A program made the translations under genes and the position numbers. The notes under the pieces were generated by a model, which saw nothing but the letters and a program-made list of their open reading frames with translations, made no database searches and was not told where the DNA came from. A stretch of 64,000 nt of DNA from contig CM041465.1 in assembly GCA_023213395.1 (NCBI GenBank), forward strand, positions 34,045,741 through 34,109,740, read 5' to 3'. Below are positions 27,434 through 39,620 of this stretch, in pieces. Within the stretch, counting starts at the first letter, position 1. Each line of letters starts with the position of its first letter. The DNA comes from Cycas panzhihuaensis (taxonomy: Eukaryota; Cycadophyta).

Positions 27434-27452
27434 AAACCAAACTCTAATACTA
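27434..27452 (-). promoter_or_regulatory. Decayed primer-binding site
   Basis: Read on the minus strand this is TAGTATTAGAGTTT, against TGGTATTAGAGCTT in the sister copy at 62413. It follows the LTR after 2 bp, as in that copy. Confidence 0.75.
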
Positions 27453-27454
27453 CA

Positions 27455-27752
27455 TGAAAAGAGTGGATCTATTCTTCATCCCCATACACTAAACACAAAG
27501 GCAAATATAGGGATAAGGGAGACTTGAGAGAAAGAGAGAAGCTCTCATAAAATAGGGAGGTAAGAATAAGCCTCCTCTATTAAGATTTTACTTTTATATT
27601 GAGAGAGGGAGCATTAGAATTAGGTGAAATAAAATTACACATAATGCACATGAAAGTGCATTTCACTTAAGTGATCTAATTTAAAGTTCACTTAAGGCCC
27701 TTTTTAGAAATAATCAACTAATGTAATGACCTTATGACATTAACTTGTTTCA
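27455..27752 (-). repeat. 5' LTR (minus-strand copia)
   Basis: The pair of 20305-20602; its outer edge abuts the TSD TATAG. Confidence 0.93.
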
Positions 27753-27757
27753 TATAG

Positions 27758-29118
27758 AGCTACAATTAGAGGGAGCCTCTACAAATTCAAGTGTAGAGTG
27801 ATTAAAGAAGGAGATCAAAGTAGAGATGCTTATAAAAATTTTATTTAGAAATGGTAGCACATTTTAGACAAAGGGATAAATAGGAGTTAGATGGTAGTAG
27901 CTAGTGTTAAGTAGATTCAAGTAGCCATGAGTGATACTTTAACATAAATATTCTTAGTTGTTCCTTACTTGAATATAACCATACTATATAAATATTAAAT
28001 TATAAATAATAAATAATTTATAAGAATTACTATTGAAGAGTTAAGTAAATAGAAGCAATAAGTTAGCCTTGGCATGGTAGTTGAAGATGAAGAATGGACA
28101 TATAAAGTTTGGGATTAGAGAACTCATTAGATTATATTTAAAAACTTGTTAGAGTAGTAAGATCAAAAGCTTGTCCCTATTGAAGATCAAGTACTTAAAT
28201 TAGAAGGAGCTTTGGAGATGAAACACCCTTTTCTAATACAAACATTACATACAAAGATGAAGGCTAAAGTTAGTGTGGCTTCTTTAAATTCTAGTTAGGA
28301 ACAGGACAAGGCTTCTATAGGTGAGAAGATAAACTATGGAGTATGCTACAATTATTTATAGGATGTTGACTCTTAATTGTCTTCTCGAGATTTTAACTAC
28401 TCGCCTTAACTACCAAATGTAAGGGAAAAGATCTTTAACTATCTTATTTTAATGGTAACACTTATAATAGTCACACTAGACTAAGACTCGTATACAATAG
28501 CTTTCTCAAATAAAAGAGAATAAATCTTTTTGATGAAAATGGATAGAAATTTTTAAAGATAGTTGTAAGGTCCTAAGGTTTACTATTCCTTCTTTGAATC
28601 CTTTTTTCTTTTTGTTTTTTCCCTTTCTTTGCTTCCTTCCCTATATTTATTTATGCATATATCTTAGGAGAAATTATATATTTTGTGAAAAAGAATTTAC
28701 ATGCAAAAAACTTTCTAAATTTACAAACTCTTTAGTAAGCACATTTAACTACTAAATATTTAAGTTCATTATGATTTTATTACTTTATATCAAAAACATT
28801 TACTAAGTAGCACTTTTGTGCTTAGTCATTCTATTGTATTCAAACTATCACTATAATATAAGTATCTTAAGATCTTGTTATTTTTCTTAATCCATTAAGA
28901 ATATTATCTGATGCCTTGATGATAAGTAGTTTATTTTATGAATTGGTATATCTTAAATATGGTATATTATTTTTCAAAGATCCTTTCATATTTTTCTCTA
29001 AGTCTATGGTTTAGAGTGGTATGAATATATATTAGGGCTCTCTAACTATATTTTGGTACTTGCAACACGCCGAAGGGTTGGTAAGGTAGATTGCTACTTC
29101 TCTTGTTTATGTGAGAGG
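27758..29118. other. Stretch between two elements, partly coding-like
   Basis: No known domain is recognised. Plus-strand positions 28130-28440 translate with few stops (for example LKLEGALEMKHPFLIQTL), and those stops sit at likely Gln codons. That pattern is typical of a decayed retrotransposon frame, but I cannot name it. It may continue whatever the copia element at 20305 was inserted into. Confidence 0.3.
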
Positions 29119-29123
29119 CTTAG

Positions 29124-29399
29124 TATTACAAGCCAACTCCCAGAACCATGAGAGCAAAGGAGAAAGAAGCAAAAGTGTAAAACAGATCACCAAAAGATCA
29201 CTAAAAGGGGCACCAAAGAAAACCGTAATAGATTGTATTCAAATATATCAAGCTGTCTTACATAAGATGGGGGATGCCCTATTTATAAAAGGTCCACACA
29301 TTATTATATTATTTTGCCACTAAGCTACCCAATCCCATATTCTTATCCTCTTTAACCCTTAACCTTCTACTCTATTACATATAGTGTGGGGTCATTACA
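29124..29399 (-). repeat. 3' LTR of the gag-only element
   Basis: Colinear with 33614-33878. It has an extra block of about 11 bp near 29195, and its terminal TG is read as TA on the plus strand. The matching run from tagattgtattcaaatat to gtggggtcattaca is close to identical. Confidence 0.92.
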
Positions 29400-29436
29400 T
29401 GCCCTCTCCCCTGAGATGCTTTGCCCTCAAAGCATC

Positions 29437-30521
29437 CTAATACTGATATATGTGTCCACCACCTGCTACTGCCAATATGTCATAAGTAGTGGTTTGATCA
29501 AGGTGATGGTGAAGAGATACCACTGTAGAAGATGTCGGTGTCCAACAAAGATACATAAGTCCACATAGATGGTGATGTGGTCTCGAAAAGAGTGAGTCCT
29601 TTGTTTGACTATAAAAACTAAAGAAATGTAGGTTCATAGTGTAGTAATATGGGTTTCCACAAAAATAAGAACCCAAATGCTCCTGTAATATGAATGCTAA
29701 TGGAGATAACTTGATGTTTACACCCTCAAGTAGTGGGATTTCATCATGCTGATCTAAAGCAAAATTTACCTCATCTTCTTTTTCCTTCTCTTGTTTGGCC
29801 TGCCTTTCTAGATAGGTGCTCTGGTTAGGAATGGGGGCTTCGATATGCTGAGGAAGTATAAAAGTGAAGAGGTCCCAATTTGGCCTGTAAGTGTTTTGGC
29901 ACTACTCTCGTGCCTATGATTGAAGGGGACCTTCCAATTGTTGAACACCTAGGCAAAGCTTGTGGTATTTAGTTAAGTCATATTCATCAAAGTATGCAAC
30001 CATGGATGTAAGCCAATCATCAAAGAAGATAGAACCATCAAGCTTAAAATAAGGTAGCTCGATCCCACATTCTTTGTCATTCGAGTGATCCTGGTCTAGT
30101 AAAACAGCTTCATCTTGCGACCCAATGTCTTGGTCTTGTATATCTTCTTTTATGGTAGCTTCAATGGCTAGACAAGCTCTTGTTTCTCTTTGAAGTTCCA
30201 TCTTAAAAGATGCCCAATTTAGATATGGGTGTGAGAGGCACCAATCCCAAACCGTTCGATGAAGGTCCCATTGTAGAAATAGCATAGCGAACGTAACTTT
30301 TGCATAGTCCTGCTTGAAGTAGTAAACTGTAGAATAGTCTTCAAAGAACTATTCTAGAGTGGCAACCCAGACATGAAATTGAATATCACCATTCATCCCA
30401 AAGTAAACGAGGTCAAGGTCATCATTGTAGTAAAAAAAAATTGTTCATAGTCATAATACCAATCAAGAAGACCATAATTCTCATATGATGCAAGTAATTT
30501 CCTATCAGGCCCTGGGTCCAT
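29437..30521 (-). pseudogene. gag-like protein with two gag-type units
   Basis: From a possible start at 30521 (MDPGPDRKLL) the minus strand can be followed to 29437 with one frameshift, at a run of nine A (30432-30440), and a few in-frame stops; the longest open run is 30285-29914. Two segments have the look of retrotransposon gag (hydrophobic start, W-x6-FF-x2-Y, then a hydrophobic leucine-rich helix and W). Unit one contains YFGMNGDIQFHVWVATLE (about 30410-30355); unit two contains YFKLDGSIFFDDWLTSMV (about 30050-29995). Between them is an acidic linker rich in Asp, Glu and Gln. Unit two continues into RPNWDLFTFILPQH after two TAG codons where Trp would fit. The C-terminal part is His-rich. 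Gag assignment rests on pattern, not on a search. Confidence 0.65.
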
Positions 30522-30559
30522 TTGTCCCTTATTTTTCTTCTTCTTCTTCTTTTAATGGG

Positions 30560-33500
30560 GGTGTCTATAGCCGGTTGGCCCTCTTAATGTTGTGGCCTCA
30601 AGAGTAATGGCATACAAGCTAAGGTCCGAATAACCAAAAGATATAAACCATAATACTCAACTTTAACTGTTAATATCTATTACAAAAATAATATAAAACA
30701 TGTCATGTAATAGCCTAAATCGAAGCCCTTGAAGAAAAGAACTTGACAGAACTAACGAAACTAAATTTTGAGTCCATATGACAAGGATATGCCCAACTGT
30801 GTAAACAAACTAAATTCTATAAGATAGTTCACTTAATTAATTTAACTCCTTTGTTAAAAGGCCATATCCCCCTCAACTCCCTATATGACCACCGATTAAC
30901 ATAAAAAATGTAAATTTACATGTAATATACAATCTAACTTAAAATTTATAAATATTAACCTAAATATCTGTAATTCATCACTGCCATGATTAGGGTTTAA
31001 TCTATTAGATCGATAAAGCAAGGTGCAAATGTAATTCTCAATGGGCGACCTCCAGATTTAGATGAATTTAATCTCTGTTACTTGGGCGTATAGGCAGAAC
31101 AAGTGTCTCTCTACAGTTTATACAGACCATAAACAAATTATTCGAAAATAATCAATCTGTGTCTCTCCACAAATTACACAGGCTATAAGCTTCTCGTTCA
31201 CGTAAATGTCCTCCTCTTATGGCAAGCTAGTCTATGACAAGCAAGTCTATGACAATGACAACAGGTCTTTGCGATAGGCATTTGAGATGTAACCTCCCAA
31301 TTTAAGTAGGTATGCATATAACACTTACACAAAGTCGGCACCAACAGAGCAAAATCAATAGTGTAGGAGCAGAGACTATAGATAGGAGGACTTTAGGAGA
31401 GTCTTTAGTCGAGTCCGATATGATATAGAAATCCCAAGTTCAATGATATTGATGGTAGCCACGAACTTCACTGAATGCACCCAAAAAACATTTCAAAATA
31501 AAATATTTGTCATCGTTAGGATTTGTGCCATCTACGACTATACTTTACTACAGATTTTTAGGTTCTTCATTAAATTGAACCATGTAACAGATCAGGTCTA
31601 GATGTGAGCTTTGGAGTTAAGAATTGAAAACACCGAGAATGCAGAGCATGTAGAGGCTTCTTGAACAAATCAAATGGATGAAGCTATATATGCTTGACCA
31701 CAATTCTAGAGGAAAGAACTAGGTGTCACAATCTATGTAGTATACAAGTACCTCGACTCGTAGATAGGGTAATATTTCAGTAAATAAATTTGCCATGGTA
31801 ATGATCATGTGAACAATTTCTCTATGATGAGTAGTTATTGTTTCTTTAATAGAGAATATGCTCCACCGATATAATCTTCACAGTAGCTCTTAGATTAGAT
31901 GAGGTAGATGCACATAAGAGCTCAAGCGACAAACTACACAATCATGCATACTACCGATTGATGCTAAAGGATGGATTAATTTTCATAAAATGTTTTTTAA
32001 AAATTAAACCCAAACATCAACCCCAAATATCTTTAATCAATCACCACTATGGTTAGGTTCTTCATCATTCTTACATTCTTCTTCAACCACGGAATAGGGC
32101 ATTTCATTGCCATGCAATATGATGCCGACGATTCATGGTAGATTCGCTACAACTATAGTTCATTTAGAAAGGACAATTGATTAATAGAGATAGAATAATT
32201 ATTGCCTTCTCTTCTGTGTTAATCCTGAAGAAAATTTCCTCGAAGGAGGTTTGGGTCTACCTTACGATAATGTGATTTATAGAGGCTGTGTCACCCTCTA
32301 CTAAATTTGAGCTCAGTTCTTCAAGTGAATAGTGGGAATAAGAGAGTTCAAGCCTTTAAGAGCATGGGTTTCCCATAGGTTGACATGGCTTTCACAGCCG
32401 TGCGAAGTGGGAAATGTGTCTCTACAACAACATGCTCTACAATAGAGAATAGAGAAGAGATGTAGGCGCTCAAGTCATCATAAGCAACTAAGAGCAATGA
32501 CACGCAATGGCTTTTGCTTGATCAAATTAATATATCAATGGTAGAACTATCAACAGCAACACATCAATGATAAAACTGTTTGTTTAAGGTAGTCATATCC
32601 TTCCATTCATGAGTACCTCTTCAATGAAATATGCCTGAAGACCTTTTAGTTATCACAATGCAAGCACATAAATCCCTACATAATCAAAATATAATGTTCG
32701 ATCCTCTTCACTACAATTGATTTATCTGACCCAAGAAAATTTTATATGGCTAGTGTTGATGATCTTAGGCTTCGTTGATGATGCTATTGATGGAAGTGCA
32801 GCGACAAGGTAGGTTTTAGTTCATGCACATGTCTTTACTCATCCAACCGTGTAGTGATAGGACTCAACTTGAAGTGCATAATACCCAAATAGAGGCATGT
32901 AGTGATATTGCCTGTGCTATCAGATATATGGCATGTAGGACAAAAAAACTAGGTAAAGATTAAACTGTATGGCTCAAGCAACTGTAAACTCATAATGCGA
33001 CCCATAAAATGACCTGTGACCCTGCACGAAAGATCAAACTACCCAAACATGCATTGAATAAAATAGCTAGATGCCTGAGTAGGTCATACGAATAATCATA
33101 GAAAGGAAAATCATATGGAAACATCGATAAAGTCACCTAATGCAGAAATGAACTAATGAAATAGCCACCAACCATCACGCATTGCGTAGAAGAATTCAGG
33201 CTTGTCACAATATTGAGAATACCTTATTAGTGTTGTATCCATCAATTGTAGGCATATTGAAGACAAGAACCTATGCAGTCACAACCATTAGCATCTACTC
33301 CTGAGCAATTGTCCTGTGATCTTTGATGATGTGCTTTTCCTTTACACAGAGGTGACATTGATGATGTAGAGTAATAGTTCAATAATCACCAGATGGGTTT
33401 TCCACATGTATCACTATGAATGAAGTGCAAAAGATTGGCTCTAAGAAACAACAAATGATTTGACAATCTATAGAGAGACTGCCAATCTATAGAGAGATAA

Positions 33501-33599
33501 TATGACAATCTATAAAGAGACTGCTAATACTTTAATAATATTTTCTTCGAGACCTGTAATAAACAAGGAGGGAAGAAAAAAAAAATTTCTCTTGCCTTA
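30560..33599 (-). other. Non-coding interior of the gag-only element
   Basis: About 3 kb between primer site and gag frame without recognisable coding. It holds a short CTT run (30533-30553) and, near 33450-33540, a short local repeat of a block ending caatctatagagaga. Long non-coding interiors are usual for LARD-type elements. Confidence 0.55.
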
Positions 33600-33611
33600 G
33601 CTCTGATACCA
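33600..33611 (-). promoter_or_regulatory. Exact tRNA-Met primer-binding site
   Basis: The plus strand reads gctctgatacca, the complement of TGGTATCAGAGC. It lies 2 bp inside the 5' LTR. Confidence 0.93.
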
Positions 33612-33613
33612 CT

Positions 33614-33878
33614 TGTTATAGGCCAACTCCTGTACCCACGAGAGCAAAGGAGAAAGAAGCAAAAGTGTAGAACATATCACCAAAAGGGATGCCAAAGCAA
33701 ACCCTAATAGATTGTATTCAAATATATCAAGCTATCTTACATAAGATGGGGGATGCCCTATTTATAATAGGGCCACACATTATTATATTATTTTGCCACT
33801 AAGCTACCCAATCCCATATTTTTATCCTCCTTAACCCTTAACCTTCTACTCTATTACATATAATGTGGGGTCATTACA
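33614..33878 (-). repeat. 5' LTR of the gag-only element
   Basis: The pair of 29124-29399; its outer edge abuts CTTAG. Confidence 0.92.
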
Positions 33879-33883
33879 CTTAG

Positions 33884-34857
33884 GGTACATGAGCCTAACA
33901 TAAGGAGTGGATCCTGTGATGCTAACTCAAGCATAACAATATAGTATTTTCCTATCTTAGTCTTTCTCCCTTTCTAGTGGAAGAATAAGAGGATTATGTA
34001 TATGAACCTAAGGTGTATGGTGGGTCGATTTTAGCCCACAATATAGGGGAAAACTGTCAAACCAAATCCATGAGTTTTCTCATGGATTTATGTAAAATCA
34101 CATGGGGAAGATAAGTATTGGGTGAGATTTAGCCTCTTGGGCCATCCAAGTCTGATAAGAGCTAACTTGGCACCAACGTGGTCTAACCAAGATTAATAAA
34201 TTTGCATTAATAAGTTGACTGTCACTAGCAAACTCAAATCTAGATAGGTGATAATCATACTACAAATATATTTATGGTATTATGAAATACTTCACGATAC
34301 CACTATTGTAAGCAAAACAACTAGTGGTTTGGTAGTAGATAAAAATTTTCAATAAAAAATACATGTAACCTATCTAAATACTCATCAATGAGGGAGTCTA
34401 GATGTAAATGAAATTAGAAATAGGTAGTACAGGATAAAAAGGTGGATCTGATAAATCTAAATAAAGAGAAAAATTTGTTATAAAATGGGAAAATGATATG
34501 CATTCTTATATAAAGAGCTCAATAGGTAGACTAATAGCCATTGACCATAGTCATACTTGTCATTGGTTGTAGGGACATAGGGAAGTAACAAAATAAGCAA
34601 TCAAAACACACTCAAACAATCTAAAAGCATGATACATCAAATCAATAAAATGAAAGAGTAGCTAAGCATACATGTACTTACCTATATGTCACAATGTCTA
34701 TGTCATTCATAGGAGCTAGGAAACACCACCCCCTTGGTAATAGAAACTCTTCAATCTGTAGCTAGAAGATAGCAAATACTACCAACACAAATGATATAAG
34801 ATATAATAATAGTAATATAATATATGTATATAATAAGAGGCAATGCCTACCATAGTT
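33884..34857. repeat. Non-coding stretch holding a dispersed repeat
   Basis: No gene is seen. About 33960-34340 is recognisable in inverted orientation at 59210-59590. Shared blocks include a short palindrome around catgagttttctcatgg, a segment beginning cattaataagtt, and a block ending near tacttcacgatacc. The repeat family is unknown. Confidence 0.5.
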
Positions 34858-34862
34858 ATACG

Positions 34863-35534
34863 TATTAGATAATATGGTAATAATGTTTTAGAGGCTAACA
34901 TTTTAACAGGTTGGTAGCGCGATTTCTCCCCCAAACTTCCTGAGGGGGTTTTAAGGGGGTCGGGAGCCCCCCTCAGCTAGGGTGAGGGGGGGGGGGGGAG
35001 CTAGAACCACTCCCCCCGCCCATAAAGACGGGGTTCAGGGACAATAACTGCTGACCCAAAAAGCTAGTACTAAAAAGCATACTAAATTGTAAAGAGAATC
35101 AGGGTTGTTCCCTCAAAATACCCTAGATTCTATGGTCGAGATTTGTGCCTTTTATGACTCTCTCATATAGCTTGATTTAGGGTGTTTATTTATTATGTTG
35201 ATGGTGTTCAATGTATTAGATGTATTATGAAGAGTTAGGCAACTAGTTGTTGTTGCTGTAAGCATTCTGCTATAAATTATGTACATTTCTCTATTCTTTG
35301 ATAATAGAGATTGATACCTATCCTATGTGGATGTTTCCCTAACACATTGCTAGGATTTTACTACGTTATATTAGGTGTTTATGTGATGCTTTAGCTTTCT
35401 TATTCATTTTATTATATTATCTCTAGTTTAAGAACTTACATGTTAAATTTTCAGTTTTAATTCATGTAACTAGTTATAAAATAGTTTAGATCTTGGTGGT
35501 AGTTTCAGGCTATTGGGACATTGTCTTCTTAATA
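34863..35534 (+). repeat. 5' LTR with G-run
   Basis: Pairs with 39631-40227. It contains four G-tracts between 34944 and 34998, the last a run of 13 G (34986-34998), followed by C-rich sequence. Confidence 0.9.
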
Positions 35535-35536
35535 AG

Positions 35537-35549
35537 TGGTATTAGAGCC
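35537..35549 (+). promoter_or_regulatory. Primer-binding site
   Basis: TGGTATTAGAGCC lies 2 bp after the LTR, one C-to-T change from the tRNA-Met complement. Confidence 0.9.
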
Positions 35550-35615
35550 ACTTTTATTTTTTTAGTGAGTTTATGAAAGTTTTAGTGTCAAATTTTTCTA
35601 CACCAAATAGCAAAA

Positions 35616-38600
35616 TTGGCAAATGCAAAGTTTGAGGTAGAGAAATTCAATGGTAAGAACAACTTCAAGTTGTGTAAGTTGAAAGCATATGATGTTTTAG
35701 TACAATATGGTTTGTATAGAGCTCTTACAGGAAAATTAAAAAACCCTACAGGGATAGAAAATGATGAATGGGATGATCTAGACAGAAGGGCTCTTAGCAC
35801 AATATGATTGTTCTTAGCAGATGAAGTTCTATTTAACATCATAGGAGAGTAGACAACAGTAAGATTATGGACCCAGTTGGAAGACTTATATATGATCAAA
35901 TTAGTTTCGAATCAAATCTACTTAAAGAGATAACTGTACTCATTATGAATGAGGGAAGGTATAAAAATTACTGATCATTTAAATATTTTCAATACTCTTA
36001 TTTGTCAGTTGCCTAGTATCGATGTCACAATTGAGTATGATGACAAGGTTGTTACCTTGTTATGTTCATTACTAGAATCCTGGGATAATATTATTACCTT
36101 AATTAGTTTTAGAACTACAGATGAATTAGACTATGATTCTATTATGAGTCTTTGCTCATAGAAGAAGTGAAGAGGAAGTTTAGTCTTGAAACCTCCACAC
36201 TAAAAGTAATGACAACAAGGGGTAGAACAATTGAGAGAGGATAAAGCTCTAGGGACACATCAAGGCCAAAGTCAAAAGGAAAGAAGAGTAAGATTAGATG
36301 TTGGCATTATAATAAGATATGTCACCTCAAAAAGGATTGCTATAAAAGGAAGGAGTTCTAAAAAAAAGAAGATCTTACTGAGGAGGCTAATCAGGTGGAG
36401 TCAAATCAAGGTACGAATGATGATGTCTTAGTTGCTTATAATGTTTCCCATTATTATTATGATTGGTTATTAGGTTCAAGTGATTCACACCACGTGTCCA
36501 CATAAGGGTTGGTTTTCATCATACCAACCTCTTAATGGTGGTGATGTGCTTATGGGAAATGAAGTTTCTTATAATATAGTGGGCATTAGTAGCATTAAAA
36601 TTAAAATGTTTGATGGTGTAGTGAGAACATTAACTGAAGTTAGACATGGACTTGATCTGAAAAGAAATTTAATTTCCTTGGGTGAACTAGATTCTGGTGG
36701 TTATAAGTACACAGGTCATGAAGGAGTCTTAAAGGTGTCAAAGGGTGCATTGGTTGTTATGAAAGCCTTAAAGAAAGAAAACCTTTATATTTTAGTAGGA
36801 AGTATAGATGTCAGCCATGCAACTATAGCATCAAAGACTACATAAGATCTAGCTCAGTTATGGAATCAAAGACTTAGGCACATGAGTGAAAGAAGACTTA
36901 AGATTCTAATGAACCATAAGTTACTTACCAACTTACAACTTTTAGATTTGGATTTTTACAAACATTGTATTTTTGGAAAGCAGTATAGACTCAAGTTTAA
37001 AGTAGGGAGTCACACTAGTAAAGGTGTTCTGGATTACGTATATTTAGATGTGTGGGGACTAGCCCCTACAATGTCTTATAGAGGATCATTATACTTTGTC
37101 ACATTTATAGATGATTACTCCAAAAAGATATGTATTTAAGCAGTTCAAGGCTCTAGTTAATATTAGCACTAGCAAGTCAATCAAATATTTAAGAACTGAT
37201 AATAGAAGTAAGTTCAACTCCTTAGAGTTTGAGAACTATTGTAAAGAAGCTGGGATTGAAAGGCATAAAACCATTAGATATACTCTGTAGCAGAATGGCA
37301 TAGTTGAGTATGTGAATAGGACACTCTTGGAAAGAGTAAGAAGCATGTTAAGTAATATAGGAGTGGAACAGGGCTTATGGGCAGAAGCTGTTCAAACAAC
37401 TTATTATTTGGCAAACAGGTCACCATCACTTGTAATAGACTGCAAGATTCCTGAAGAGTTATGGATTGGACATCCATGTAACTTTAAATTTGAAAGTTTT
37501 TAGTTGTGATGCTTATGTGTTGACTGATATAAGTCAATGTTCAAAGTTAGACCTAAAATCTAAGAGATGTATCTTTGTTGGTTATGGTGATAGAGATGGC
37601 ATGAAGGGATACAGGTTATGGGTTCCTACTAACCATAAAATCACTATTAACAGAGATGTTGTATTTGATAAATCTCCTTTTCTAAAATTAGACAGTGTAG
37701 AAGTTAAAGTGAAATAGGAGTAGAAAGTTGAACATCAACAGGTCAAGCTTAAGACCCAACCATCTTTAGAAATAGAAGAGCAGGAAGATCTTTCTGAAGA
37801 TGAATCTATAATAGATTTACAGGAGTAGTTAGACACTCCTCCACTAACTGTTAGAAGATCTACATGAGTTAGTCATCCACCTAACATGTACAACCCTTTT
37901 ATTTCTATTGCTTTGGTTTCTAATGATGGTGAGCCTACATGCTATCAGGAAATAGTAGATGATATCCATAGAGAGAAGCGGAAGAGGGCTATGTAGGAAG
38001 AGATAGATGCTTTGAAGAAAAATAATTCATGGGACTTGGTAAAACTTCGATATGGCAGGAAGACTATTAGTTGCAAGTTGGTTTTCAAGAAGAAAATAGA
38101 TGTTGATGAAAAGGTTGACAAATACAGAACAAGACTAGTGGCTAAAGGCTTTGCACAGAAAGTAGGTACTGATATTTATGAGATCTTTTTACCAGTTATC
38201 AAACTTGTTTCAATTCGAGTTTTGTTAGCATTGGTAGCTTTTCCTGATTTAGAGTTAAAGCAGTTAGATACAAAAATAGTTTTTCTACATGGAGATTTAG
38301 ATGAGGAGATCTATATAGATCAGCTAGAAGGGTTTGTACAGGATGGAAGGAAAATACTTGTTTGTAGGCTTAAGAAATCATTGTATGGATTAAAGCAATC
38401 ACCCAGGTAATGGTACAAGAAGTTTGATGATTTCATAGAGAGACAAAATTTTAAAAGAAGTGAGTATAATTATTATGTTTATTTTAAATTCTTAGACAAT
38501 AGCTTATTCATTATCTTAGTATTATATGTTGATGACATGCTAGTTGCAAGTAAGAACATGGCAGAAATAAATAAGTTAAAGGCTCAATTGGTTAGGACTT

Positions 38601-39585
38601 TTGATATAAAGGATCTAGGAGCTGCAAAATAAATCTTAGGTATGGAGATATATAAAGATAGGAAAAATTGTAAGCTATGGTTATCATAATAGAAATATAT
38701 GGAGAAGGTGCTAACTAGGTTTTGTATGGCAAATATGAAACCAATGAGTATTACATTAGCTTCCTATTTTAAGATTTCTTTGAGTATAAGTCCTAGTAAT
38801 GCAGAAGAAAAGGATTATATGTCTTGTGTACCTTATGCTAGTGCAGTAGGAAGTTTGATGTATGCCATGGTATGTAAAAGACCTGACATTTCACATGCAG
38901 TCGGTGTAGTTAGTAGGTTTATGGAAAATCTAGAAAAGGAACATTGGGCAATAGTGAAATGGGTGCTTTGGTATTTGAGAGGCATAAGTGACTATTGCAT
39001 CACCTTTGGAGGTACAATTAATCAAGTTTGCAGATATGTTAATTTAGACTTTATAGGAGATTTAGATAAGAGAAGGTCCACTTTAAGTTATGTATTTACT
39101 CTTGCAAATGGTCCAGTTAGTTAGATGTCAAAATTACAGAGCACAATTATATTATCGACTACAGAAGCTAAATATGTTACTGCAGCACATGCTTGTAAAG
39201 AAGAAATTTGGTTACAAGGTCTATTAGTTGAGCTTGGAAGGAAACATGAAAAGGTAAGGTATTTTGTGACAGTCAAAGTGCTATTTACTTAGTGAAGAAT
39301 CTAGCTTATAGTAGGACAAAGCATATTACTCTTAAGTACCATTTTGTTAGACAAGTTATGGAAGCAGGTGGAGTAGCCCTTGAGAAGGTGAAGAATCTAG
39401 CTTATAGTAGGACAAAGCATATTACTCTTAAGTACCATTTTGTTAGACAAGTTATGGAAGCAGGTGGAGTAGCACTTGAGAAGGTTAACACAAAATAGAA
39501 TTGTGCTGATATGCTCACATAACCAGTACTATTAGAGAAGTTCAAATGGTATTTGACTTCTCTTGGCTTGCATAAAAAGTGATGA
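35616..39585 (+). pseudogene. copia gag-pol polyprotein with 96-bp duplication
   Basis: Gag starts at 35616 (MANAKFEVEKFNGKNNFKL). The knuckle near 36297-36345 reads CWHYNKICHLKKDC, with the second Cys changed to Tyr. At the protease, WLLGSSDS replaces the expected W-L-L-D-S-G-A-S, so the catalytic Asp is Gly, followed by a frameshift near 36480. Integrase covers 36870-37500 (YLDVWG, FIDDYSKK). RT runs from about 38000, with RTRLVAKGFAQ and an intact YVDD (38525-38536); GLKQSPR is followed by a stop at a Trp position. RNase H reads STTEAKYV near 39155. A tandem duplication at 39295-39486 sits before the end. Stops are mostly TAG or TAA at Gln or Trp positions. Confidence 0.9.
39295..39486 (+). 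repeat. In-frame 96-bp tandem duplication in RNase H
   Basis: 39295-39390 and 39391-39486 are near identical (about two differences by eye). Each encodes the same 32-residue segment, including SRTKHITLKYHFVRQ, which occurs once in ordinary copia proteins. Because 96 is divisible by three, the frame is kept. The copies differ far less than the two LTRs of the element. Confidence 0.93.
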
Positions 39586-39620
39586 ATGGTCTAGGAAAGG
39601 TATCGGGTAAATTATTGTGA

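Larger units (their letters stand above)
20305..27752 (-). mobile_element. Full-length Ty1/copia element, minus strand, perfect TSD
   Basis: Two 298-bp LTRs (20305-20602 and 27455-27752) flank minus-strand gag-pol. The flanking 5-mers are identical: TATAG at 20300-20304 and at 27753-27757. Read on the minus strand, each LTR starts TGAAA and ends TTTCA. The LTRs differ at about 29 of 298 positions by eye, mostly transitions. A decayed primer site and a purine tract lie in the right places. The internal region has an unusually long leader (about 2 kb between LTR and gag). A second copy of the family begins at 62111 on the plus strand. Confidence 0.95.
29124..33878 (-). mobile_element. Non-autonomous gag-only LTR element (TR-GAG/LARD-like), minus strand
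   Basis: LTRs of 276 bp (29124-29399) and 265 bp (33614-33878) are flanked by identical 5-mers CTTAG (29119-29123 and 33879-33883). On the minus strand the 5' LTR starts TGTAATGACCCC and ends TATAACA. After 2 bp comes an exact primer site TGGTATCAGAGC (33600-33611), and a purine tract aggggagagggca lies before the 3' LTR. The 4.2-kb interior holds one gag-like frame near the 3' end and about 3 kb with no coding signal. There is no RT, integrase or protease, so it would depend on proteins from another element. This matches the known class of LTR elements with only a GAG domain. Confidence 0.9.

Noticed and set aside
33450-33540. CRISPR-like short repeat (caatctatagagaga units)
   Set aside because: Only three loose units without regular spacers, inside a plant retroelement interior.
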